In this document: positions 17,370 to 28,000 of the stretch, piece by piece | How the letters are laid out: every line of letters begins with the position of its first letter | Numbering within the stretch: the first letter of the stretch is position 1 | DNA from: Parerythrobacter jejuensis | GTDB taxonomy: Bacteria; Pseudomonadota; Alphaproteobacteria; Sphingomonadales; Sphingomonadaceae | Assembly: GCF_039536765.1 (NCBI RefSeq) | Contig: NZ_BAAAZF010000001.1 | Coordinates: forward strand, 1,178,001-1,242,000 | Reading direction: 5' to 3' | DNA: 64,000 nucleotides | Made by a program: the position numbers and the translations under genes | The notes under the pieces: generated by a model | Database searches by the model: none | Seen by the model: only the letters and a program-made list of their open reading frames with translations | What the model was told of the DNA's origin: nothing

Positions 17370-18674
17370 ATGAAATTCGCAGATGATCCAACCGAGTATT
17401 TCAATTTCGATCTTGGCAAAGCGCACCATCTTTCGCGCCGCGAGTTCGAACCGATGCAGCTCGAAGCGGTCGGCGCCCGATTTGCACATTTGGCAGAGAA
17501 ACTGCCTCCCCTGAGGGCGCTTGCCGACCAGCGCGGCATTGGCGAAATTGCAAACCTCGACCAGCTGCCTGCGACCTTCTTCCATCACTCGATTTACAAG
17601 AGCTATCCGGGCGATGCCCTGATCGCCGGTGATTTCGCCACGATGACCGCATGGCTGGAAAACTTCACCACCAATGACCTCTCGGCCCTGGACGGGCGCG
17701 AATTCTTCACCATCGATGCTTGGCTGGAAGCCGTCAATACGGATACCGCCATGCATGTGCTGCACAGCTCCGGCACAACCGGCAGCCTGTCTTTCATTCC
17801 TCGCGGCAAGCTGGAACAGCAATTTTCGATCCGCCACGCGCAAATGTGCATGGTCGAGATCGCCAAGCCGCATGCCTTCTACCCGAACAAGCCTGACTAC
17901 AAGGTCATCTGGCCGTCTTACGCTGCTGGCTGGTCCGGCGTGCTGACCCTGGGCGAGATGTTTCGCGATGCCTATTGCGCGACACCGGAGGATTACCACC
18001 CGCTGGTACCCGATCGCCTGAGCGCGGATCACCAACTCTACCTGATGCAGATCGAGAACGCGCGCGCCGCCGGGCAGGAATTTGTCGGTGCCGCCAACGA
18101 CTACATCCAGGCCTCAATTGACCGCTCCTTCGCGCTGCTCGGCAACGAGAAGGAGCGTAATGCCGAATTGCTGCGCTGCATCGCCGAAGACTGGCGCGAG
18201 CGCAAAGTGGTGTATGCTGGCGGCCCGGTGGTGTTGTACAATCTCGCCAAGGCAGGTTTGGCCCAAGGCCTCGAAAACGTGCTCGCCGAGGGTAGCCGCA
18301 TTATCACCTTCGGCGGATTCAAAGGCGTCTCACCCGTGGGTGATGAGGAAGCGGTGATCAAACGCTTCAGCGGCGTGCCACGGATCCAGTTCCTCTATGG
18401 TATGACCGAGCTGCCAACCGGCTTCCTGATGTGCGAAAACGGGCGCTATCACATCCCGCCCTGGATCATCCCTTATGTGCTGGACCCGGAAGCCGGAGAA
18501 CCCGCCCCCCGCCAAGACGCGCAGTGCGGCATCGCCGCGTTTATGGACCTGACCGCCCAGACCTACTGGGGCGGCCTGATCTCCGCCGATCATGTGGAGA
18601 TGAGCTGGAACACCTGCAGTTGCGGACGAACCACGCCGCATATGGGGACGGAGATCGAGCGGGTTGAGGGGTGA
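17370..18674 (+). CDS. LuxE-like acyl-protein synthetase / adenylating enzyme
   Basis: A 434-residue member of the adenylate-forming superfamily. VLHSSGTTGSLSFIPRGK (about residues 130-147) is the phosphate loop and FLYGMTELPTGF is the A5-like motif; the end CSCGRTTPHMG resembles PaaK/LuxE C termini. LuxE proteins activate a fatty acid as acyl-AMP and pass it to a protein Cys, usually with a LuxC reductase, but no luxC-like gene is present here. ATG at 17370 has only a weak upstream ACAGG; an earlier in-frame start is possible. The family is likely; the exact product is unclear. Confidence 0.78.
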   Translation: MKFADDPTEYFNFDLGKAHHLSRREFEPMQLEAVGARFAHLAEKLPPLRALADQRGIGEIANLDQLPATFFHHSIYKSYPGDALIAGDFATMTAWLENFTTNDLSALDGREFFTIDAWLEAVNTDTAMHVLHSSGTTGSLSFIPRGKLEQQFSIRHAQMCMVEIAKPHAFYPNKPDYKVIWPSYAAGWSGVLTLGEMFRDAYCATPEDYHPLVPDRLSADHQLYLMQIENARAAGQEFVGAANDYIQASIDRSFALLGNEKERNAELLRCIAEDWRERKVVYAGGPVVLYNLAKAGLAQGLENVLAEGSRIITFGGFKGVSPVGDEEAVIKRFSGVPRIQFLYGMTELPTGFLMCENGRYHIPPWIIPYVLDPEAGEPAPRQDAQCGIAAFMDLTAQTYWGGLISADHVEMSWNTCSCGRTTPHMGTEIERVEG

Positions 18675-18737
18675 ATCGGTTAGCGCTGTTGCAGCCTAGT
18701 CCATTCGAGCAGCAAAACTGGTGCGCCCTTGGGGCAG

Positions 18738-19097
18738 TCAGTTATCAACATACCACCTGTCGTAATCGCCACCATAGCGGTTCTTAACGATCAAATCATT
18801 CGAAAATTCTACTTGGCTGCCATCCAGTCCGAGAGTGTCTTGATATTCCATGAGAGTGGGACTGGTCAGCTCGCCAATTGCCGATTTTCGGGTATCTGAA
18901 TATGGCAGAACGCTTGAGAAAAAGATCAGAACGGCAAGCTTGTCGTCATATGTCGCCGAACAAAAAATCCGCTCAAATGGTATCTCGTGAGCTTCGAGAA
19001 GCTTGCCGATCTCAACACTCAGCCTGTTGAGCACCTCCTCGCGCGCACGCGCGCGGTCCAAAATGGCACGAGCCTCGCAAGAAAGACCGTCAATCAC
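18738..19097 (-). CDS. small protein, candidate immunity partner of the YD-repeat protein
   Basis: A 119-residue acidic protein with no family that I recognise. It starts with GTG at 19097, overlapping the last 8 nt of the giant YD-repeat gene, and has a strong GGGAGG ribosome site 9 nt upstream, inside that gene. G+C is about 46% over 18781-18960 (82 of 180 bases by hand count), well below most of the window. No signal peptide or membrane segment is visible, so it is probably cytoplasmic. Position, size and composition fit an immunity protein to the C-terminal domain of its neighbour; this is inference only. Confidence 0.7.
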   Translation of the reverse strand: MIDGLSCEARAILDRARAREEVLNRLSVEIGKLLEAHEIPFERIFCSATYDDKLAVLIFFSSVLPYSDTRKSAIGELTSPTLMEYQDTLGLDGSQVEFSNDLIVKNRYGGDYDRWYVDN

Positions 19098-22000
19098 CCC
19101 GGAAAGCCTCCCAATAATTTCCGCTGCGCCTGAAGCTATAGCCTTCAGCTCTCAACATTCCAACTTCCATACCAAACATGCCTCGCGCATTCGTTGGATT
19201 CGACACTAGGGTAAACGACTTACGCTGGGCAATCTGATTGGCCATGAAAATCTGGTTGGCCTCTCGCATGCCATCGCGATCAAATTGATCCGTGAATGCG
19301 TCCCATTGCTCATCACTGGTGCCGAAGAACGTTGCCCCCCTGTTGCGCGCAACATCCTGGTAGGCATCATCCACCTTGCCCAAGACAACTTCACTTGCTC
19401 TCGGGTTGTTAGTGAGTGCATTCGCCAGCTCTGCCGTGTTGGTTGGTCCACGTCCTCGCCTGCCTCTCAGGTAGCGAGTAGCCAAGACTGCCAAACTGGT
19501 AAGCGAGATCCCCAAGAGCTCCTCGGCACCCCAAGCAACCGCAGATCTATCCCGTCGGACAACAGTCTCATGGGACGTATCAAGCAGTACTCCACCCCCG
19601 CGACCGCCGACAAAGTCCTCAGTTGCCTGGCCAGCCCGCGCAATCGGTTCAAGGATTGCTGGAGGCAGGTGCGGAATCGCCTGCTCGGCGCCCTTCTCGA
19701 CCGCATAACCTAGGACCGGACCTGCTCCTCCCGTAATCGCGGTCTTGCCAACTACCCACGCACCTCGCGCGAGAGGACCCCAGTTTTCGACCTTCTCCTG
19801 AGTGTAAGCCAGTCCGTTGACAACAGTCCTGCCGAGGGAAGACTCGGGATTGACGTTCAGGTTTGGATCAATCTGGCCGACAACGACGATGACGTCCATG
19901 ACACGACCTTGTTCGTCTACTTCGGCAACTTCATCTCCCCCGCTCAATTGAGAAGAAGAGTTGTCATCATCGAGGAAGCGGACAAACCTACTGCCCTCTG
20001 GAATGATGTCAGCCATGCGCATGTTGATGGCTCGCTCCATACCGTAGCGGTTCACGGCAAGCTCTTGATATCTGTTGGAAACACTTTGACTGCGTGCCGT
20101 GTACTGAACCTCAATTTCTGCATCCAAGCGATTTGCTGTTGCCTCATCCCCTTGGGCAAGTGCTTCCTCGCGGCGCTGCTCGAGATTGACGATCTTCTCT
20201 TCGAATTGGTTGTAGACGCTCCCGATTTCACGTTCGAATGTGCGAAGCGGAATAGGCCCCGTGCTCCTGGAAACGCCGTTGAAGATGAGATCGGTAACGG
20301 TTTGGGCAATCACGTCGGGGAGACCTGCTATTACGTTGTCTCCGAAGTTCGTGCCCGTTACGAGGCTCCGTGTTGCCGCACTTGAAATCAACCTTGCCGC
20401 ACTAGTCCCGAAGTGAGCGGCGTAATTGCCAAATGAGTTGTTGGTCCCAATCGACGGCAAATCGCCGCCAACCAGGTGTCCGACGCCTGCACCAACACCG
20501 GCAGCGGCAACGCCAGCCCAATCAAACTTGTTCTGCAAGCCGGTCGCGACGCCAACACCTTGCGTGATGGCACTGCTTGCCGCCCCTCGACCGGCAGCCG
20601 CTAGCCAGCCACCTCCGCCGAAGGCTTCACCAATGCCGGCGGATACGAACGAACCCAGAGCAGCCATGCCGACTGCTTTCCAGCTGAATTTTTGCTGGAT
20701 ACCGGTTGCAACGCCGATCCCTTGGCTGACTATCGAGCCAGCCGCTGCAGCACCTGCGCCAATGGCAAGGCCGCCAGCCACCCCAAAGGTGCCGATCAAC
20801 CCTCCAGATACCGTAGTTGAAACTGCGGCGGCGCCTACGCCAACGGTTGCGGTCGCCGTCCCACCAAGCGCAGCGGTAATCCCGCCGCCCAAGGAAAGCC
20901 CTGGTGTCGCGGCAGCGATGGCTGCGCCCGCTGTAACCACGGTTACCGCAATCGCCACCACGGCAAGGAGAACAAGGCCAAAGACACCGCACTTGTTACC
21001 CTTCTTGGGCGGTGCAGACGTCGTTGGCGTCAAATCGCCGATTGCCTCGGCAGGGTTGTAAGGTGTGATCGTGCCGGAGTTATGGCTTGAGCGGACCACG
21101 CCAGTTGGCAGGTTGATCCTTTGCCCCTCGATCAGCGGAACGCTGCCGCTGATCCCGTTAAGCTGGGCGATCTTGTACCACAGGTTCGCATCGCCATAGA
21201 CGGACTGGGCGATGCTTTGCAGCGTATCGCCTTTGTTGACCGTGTAGCTGCCGCCGCCTGCGCCCTGGTTGTAGCTGTTGAGCGGATCATAGCTGCTGGC
21301 GAAATCGGCATAGCTGCTGCCGATGGTGGCGCCATTGCGGAACACACCTGGCGTAGTCGGCGGCGTGATCTGGCGTTCCTGGATCGATTTGGAAGTCGAC
21401 ACGTCGGAAGTGCCATTGTTGCCGGTGTAGCCAAGCTGGCGCCCGCCATAGCGGTACCAGACTTCGTGCGGCGCCCCGGTCGAGTTGCTGGTCGTCGTCT
21501 CGTCCCGGCGGATGATCTGGCCGTATTCGTCGTTGGTGAAGGTCACATTCTGCGAGTAATAATCACCCACATAGGCACGCGTCAGGCGGCCCATGCCATC
21601 ATAGTAGAATGTGGTTGTGTACTGGGTCGATTGTGATGTGTTGGGCTTGTGCTTGATAGTCGCCTGCACTGCGCCATCACGCCAGTAGAACGTGTTGGTG
21701 GTCGAGCTGTTGGGCGCCTGGCTGCTGTTGTTGTTCTTGTAATTGATGCTGCTCTGGCTGACCACACTGCCCAGCGCATAGCTGGCACCTGCACCATAAT
21801 TATAGGTGGTGGTTGAGCGGAAGATATCGCTGCCGCGCTTGGTATTGGTCGTATCGCTGGTGAGCTGGTTCTTGCTGTTATACGTCGCACTGCGGCTGAA
21901 GGCGATCGTGGTGCCGTTGGCTTCGTAATCGGTTTGTGCCGTCTGGCGGCCCATCAGGTCATAGGCAAAGACCGAACGACGTGTGCCATTGATGGGCGCT

Positions 22001-25000
22001 GCCGGAATGGTTCCAGCCGGCACGCCGCTGCCTGCTGCTGACTCGGCGACTGTAGTGCCGAACGAAACATTGATCTGTTTCAGGCGGCCACCAAGATCGT
22101 AGGTATAGCTCTCGCGGCTTTCACGGAAGGTTCCGGGCAGGAAGCCGGTATAGGTATTGAAAGTCCCCGGCGTGTAATCGGTGGTCAGGACAGCAATCCG
22201 CTCACCCGCCTTGTTGTAGAGAATATCCTTGCCAGCCTGGGCCCCGTATACGCTGTTACCACGGATGATTTGTCCGCCGGACAACGTGCCGCGATCGGTG
22301 ACGAGGCGGTTCATGCTGTCGAAGCGGAACCAGTAATCTTTCGTCACATTGGTCGAGGACGCAGCGCCATTGGCATCAAGCGATTTGTAGGTCGCCGTGG
22401 TGCGACGGATATTGCCGCTCGCATCATATTTGTAAGCGGTTGTCGCCGCAGGTGACGTCGCCGATCCGGCTTCGGACCAGTTCGTGACCCGGCCCAGATT
22501 GTCGTACACCGCGGTCGCGTTCTTCACGACCTTGTTGGTGACATTGTAGGTCGCGGGAATGAAGTCCGGCTCGTACGGATTATACCAAATCGTCTGGCCC
22601 GGCGTGTAGACGGCTGTCTCGTGGCGCAGATGTTCGGTCAGGCGTTGGCCCAGCTTGTCATAGGTATAGCTGGCTGTCTCACGCGTCCAATTAGTGTTGG
22701 CGGTACCGGCATTGGCAGTACCAGTGACAACGCTGCTTTGCTGGCCGGTGTTGAAATAGTTGAAGGTGCTGGTGAGACCGCCAACAGAGCTGGTCCGGAT
22801 CCGGCCTGCGACATCATAGACATAGGTTGTCGTATTGTTGCCCAGATCGTTCTTCGACAGCATCCGGCCAAACAGGTCGGAGTTCTCCGTCATCGTCTTG
22901 CCGTTGGCGTAGGTCGTGACTTCGGTCCAACCGCCAAAGGTGCCGATATTGGTCGTCGACAGTCCTGCATTCCAGGTGAAGCTGTGGGTGGTGACATCGC
23001 CGCCAAAGTCTTTTTGCGAGATGATCCGGCCCTGGGTGTCATAGTCAGTCGTCGCGACTTCCGGCGATCCGGCGCTGCTGGCCCCGGTGTACGGGTCGTA
23101 GAATGCTCCAACGACCAGCAAATTGTTCCATTTCTTGATCTGCTGGCCAAGGCCGTCATAGGCGAAATGTTCGACCAGCCCGGCGGCATGGTTGACCTGC
23201 GTTACCCGCCCCATCTTGTCGAAAGACTGCGTAGTGGTGCGATTGATCTGGTCGATCATGGTGCGGGCATCGCCGTGGATATCAAACTTGGTTTGCTTGA
23301 TTCCGCCATCGGCGAAGGTCTCGCGCGTCACCAGCGCTTGCGAGCCGCCATAGCCGGTGCCGGCCAGCAAAGTCAGCTTGGTCAGATTACCGGTGTTGGC
23401 TGTCTTCGCGCCGCCATTGCTGGAAGATCCGTTCGCATAGGTGCCGTTGGCATCGCGCGATGCGACAAGGCGCCCGGAGGCATCGTAATAGTAATCTTCT
23501 GTCGGCTTGATCCACTGGGTCGACCCGTTTTCGTTGGTCACCTGAACCGTCGGGTTCACGCTCTTAATCAGGCGGCCCATATTGTTGTAAGTGTAGGCAA
23601 TGACCGAGCCGTTGGCGTTAGTTTCCGTCAGCGTTTCGCCGAATGCGTTGTAAGTCCGGGAAGTATTGAGCGTCTGGGTTGATCCGCCGAGCTGGCGCCC
23701 CTCCTCGACAACTTTGATCGCCTGGTTGCGCTTGTCATATTGTGTGTAGGTGGCGTTGACATCGCTCCGGCTAATCCGGTCGTATGCGTATTGAAATGTC
23801 GTACCGCTGCCAAAAGCAAGTCCGGCACTCGTAATAGCGATGGTCTGGTTGCCATTCTTGTCGTAACCCAAGAACTTCCAGACACCGTCGCCACTCGTGG
23901 TCGCCCAGACCCGTCCCGCATCATCGAATTTGTTCTGCGTTTGCGTGCGGCCGCCGACGGCAACCGAGGCAGTTTCGCCAAAGGCATTGTAGGTAGTGAC
24001 AGCCCTTGGTCCGGAATCAACCCAGGTCGATCCGTTATGCGTGCTTTGCCATTTCTGGGTCGCGCGGCCCAGTGCATCATAGCTCGTCAGGACACCATCG
24101 TAATTGGCCGCATAGGTGCCATCCGATTTGATGCGCTTGTAATAATCATGCGTTTGCCGACCGGCATTGTCGTAGAGGAAATAGCGTGTGAAGCCCTCGG
24201 CATCGGTCAGCGAACGCAGCTTGCCGCCATCATATCCGTAAGTGGTAACGCGGGCCGAAACGCCGCTTTGACCAGCAGCAACGGTGCGCGCAAGATCGCC
24301 GACGCCGTTGTAATAGTAGTCTACCTCTGGCGTGACCGTCCCGCTGTGGGAGGCAAAGGACGCCCGCTTCTCTTCGATCAGGCGACCGCCAGCATCATAT
24401 TTGTAATTGGTCTGTTCAGCAGTGGCTTCAGTCTTGCGCGTAACCTGGCCCAGCCCGTTATAGAGATACGAAATCTGGGAATGTGTGTTGACGTGCGCCC
24501 CGCTGCCATTGTGCTTAAGGACGTTGAGCCGTTTTTCTGTCTCGCGGTTGCCGACTTTGTCGTAGGTGAAATCGGTAATCCGATCGAGGCTACCATTCGA
24601 ACTTACGGAAGGTGGCGTTGTCACACTGTTCGGCGTCGCTGCGCGGTTTACGAACCGCCGCTCGCGAGTCACATTGCCTTCGCTGTCATAGGTCCAGTCT
24701 GTGCGATAGCGCTCGCCATCGACCTGCGACGTCTTGCGCCCGGCCTTGTCATAATAGCTCCACGTCGTCCGACCGTTGGGGTCGGTCATTTTCACGACGT
24801 TGCCATTGGCATCGTATTGATAGCTGCTCTGAATTGCAGAGGCGGTCGCGACCCAGCTTGATCCGTTGAAATATCCCGTCTGGACACCAGCAGCTATTGC
24901 GCTGGTGAGCATGCGGTTCAAATTGTCATACGTGTAGTTGGTTGTCCGAGATCCTCCAGACGGTGCTCCTGGAGCTTCCGAAAGCGATCCCCCACCCGAA

Positions 25001-28000
25001 GGCAGACTAACGGCATTGGCATAAACCCTGGTCTGGGTAACGTTACCATTCTTGTCGTAGGTATATTTGCTGTAAGTTCCGGCCGCATTGATTTCCACCA
25101 CCTTGCGGTTGAGATCGTCATAGAAATAAATCGTGCGACCGCCACCGGCATCCTTGGTTTCGGTGATATTCCCGCGGGCATCGTAGTAGATGTATTCACG
25201 CGGAGTTTTGCCGATAAAGGTCTGGCCGATCGTCTCCTTCAGCCGGTTGGCCTTGTCATAGACATATTGGGTCGTGCGCTGCTCACTTAGCCCCTGCGCC
25301 TCGACCATCGTGATCCGGTTGCCCCGCGCATCATAGGCAAACGTGTTTGTCACCGTCGAAGCGGCGACAGCACCGGAAGCCGCATAGGACTTGACCGGCA
25401 GGGTCTCAGCCACAAGCAGTCCGCGCTTGTCATAGGCGTAGGTCGTCGTACCGCCCGCCACTTTGGAGGTCGTGGCAGATTTGGCCCGGGCCGTGATCCG
25501 GTTGCCATAGGCATCGTAGGTGTAAGTCTCGAAATGCCCCTCGGCATCAGTGCTGCGCGTCACCAGCCCACGCTTGTCGTATTGGAACGAGGTCGTGGCG
25601 TCCTTGCTATGCGCAGAAACGCTCGGCGGCGTCGTGGTGCTGACGGCACTCGTGGTGCGGTTGTGGCGGCGCGTCACGCTCGCCACCTCACTGAAGACTG
25701 TATAGTTCGTCTCGGTGACGTAGTTTTCGGCATCACGGGTCTTGGTCAGCCGGCCCAGATTGTCGTAATAGCTGTAGGTACTGTTGCCACGCGGATCGGT
25801 GGTCTTCACGACATCGCCGAAAGCATTGTATTCGAACCGGGTAATTCCGCCGGCAGCGTTGGTTGATGTTAGTACGCGGCCGGTCTCGTCATGAGTGAAG
25901 CTGGTCGTCTTCCCGTTCGGATCGCGGGTCGAGGTGAGATTGCCGAGCCCATCGTAGTAGTAATATGTGTCCGCTCTTTCGGGCGTGCCATATGCTTCAT
26001 ACTTGCGGATGAGCTGGCCAGCGCCGTCGTAGACGTGGTGCGTCCGGCTGCGGTCGGTGGTCGCGTTGTTCTTGTCAGTATAGCCTGTGTATTCGTCAGC
26101 CAGCAGTCCGGTACGGTGCCAGCCCCAGACCGTACGATTGCCCTCACCATCATACATGGAGTTACGGCGGCCGGCGGCGTCATAGGTGTAACGCACATCA
26201 GTCCAGGAGCCGGCGCCGTTGGCCAGGCTGTTGATTTGTGAAATCGTCGTAGAATCTGTGGCTGTGACCTTGTTCGACCAGGTCACCTCGCGGGTCAGCC
26301 GGTCTTCCTTGTCATAGTCATAGCGCCGGACGTAGCCCTCGGCATCAACCATGAAGCGCAAGCTGCCCTGGGCGGTATACCAGCTCCGCGTGGTGCGCGC
26401 CGTGCTGCCTGTTCCGACGACGGTCTTGGTGACCTGCCCGCGATTGTCATAGGTGAACGTGGTCCGCAGTCCGGACACATCTGTGCTGTAGGCGACTTGC
26501 CCGCGGGAATTGTAATTGATTGTGGCAGTACGATCATTGGTACCATTCGCGATCGCGGCAACTTTTGCCTTCACATTGTCATAGGTGAAGTCGCTGGTGC
26601 TGATCGTGGCGGCATGAACAACCGTCTTGGTCAGCTTGCCGGCAATATTGTAGCTCAGGCTGGATACTACCCCTTGCGCACTGACCGAATAGCGCAGCTG
26701 GCCCTGGCCATCATAGACATGATGCACGCGGCGGTTAGCCGCAGATGTCGGTGCCGCACTGGACCGCAACTGGCTGAAAGTGCCCGCAGCCCAATAGGAA
26801 GAGCTGGTCTTCTTGGCATAGGCGATTTCCTGCACCTTCTGCCCGGCGCGATCGTAAACGATCTCGCTCAGATAGCCTTCACCATCCAGATTGCCGATCA
26901 GTTGGCCGCTGCGGCTGTAGAAACTCCGGGCAATGCTGTCCTTGGAATTGGCCGACGGCAAGACCATCGCGGTGGGCGCAGCATTCTTGAACCCGCTCAA
27001 TTGCGAGGAGCTCAGCTTGTTGAAGTAGTTGGTTGTTTTGACCAGGCGATCGGCCTTGTCGTATTCGAACTTCGATGTTCCTCCAGCCCCGTCGATCGTC
27101 TGGATGACCCGGCCCTTGGCATCGTAAACATGCCATTGCCAGACATCGTAAGAATGCCCGGCCGGCCTGATATTGGACATTTGCAGCGTGTTGTTGGGGT
27201 TCGCAAGCGTCGTCAGGTTGGCGGAACTGACCCCGTAAGCAAAGCTGACGCTGGCATTGACGCGCCCGGCCTTGTCATACCGGTATTCGGTGATGTGGCC
27301 GTAATGGTTGATATCGGCGACTTTGCGACCGAGCTTGTCGTAGAGATAATAGGTCTTGAATCCGGTCTCGTCGGTTTCCATCCGGACGCGACCCATCTTG
27401 TCATACTTGTAACTCGATGTGCCGGTGGTGTCGTAGCTTCCACTGTTGAGCTGGCTGATCAGTTCGCCAGCCTTGTTGAACGTGCTGGTCGAAACATGGC
27501 CCGACGCCGTTGTCACCACCGTTTTCGAATTGGCGTCCTGGAACACGATATTGGTCGTGCCCCCGGCCAGATCGGTCGAGGTCTTGAGCCGCCCCATGCC
27601 ATCATAGACATAGGTTTGGGCGATCTGGCTGCCGTCATAGGTCGAGAGCAGCTTGCCGGCCTGGTCATAGGTGAAATAGGTCCGGCTATAGCCTTCAGCA
27701 TTCGACGCGCCGCCGGTTGAGGTGGCATAGCCATAATTCCAGATCCGCGCCTTGTTCCCGCGCGCATCGTAGGTGTGGTAGGCAATCTTGGTCGAGGATT
27801 TGTCCCCCAACCCGTCACGCCAGCTGTTCATCTGGCTCTCGGACACAGTGCCCGAACCGACGGGATATCCGTGCTCGGGATACTCGATCTCGTATTGCAG
27901 CAGGCCATGCGTGGTATAGCGAAACTCGGTCACATCCCCGGTCGCGCTGATGCGATAGCGCAGGTGGTTTTCGCCATCATAGGCAAAGCGGGTGTAGTGG

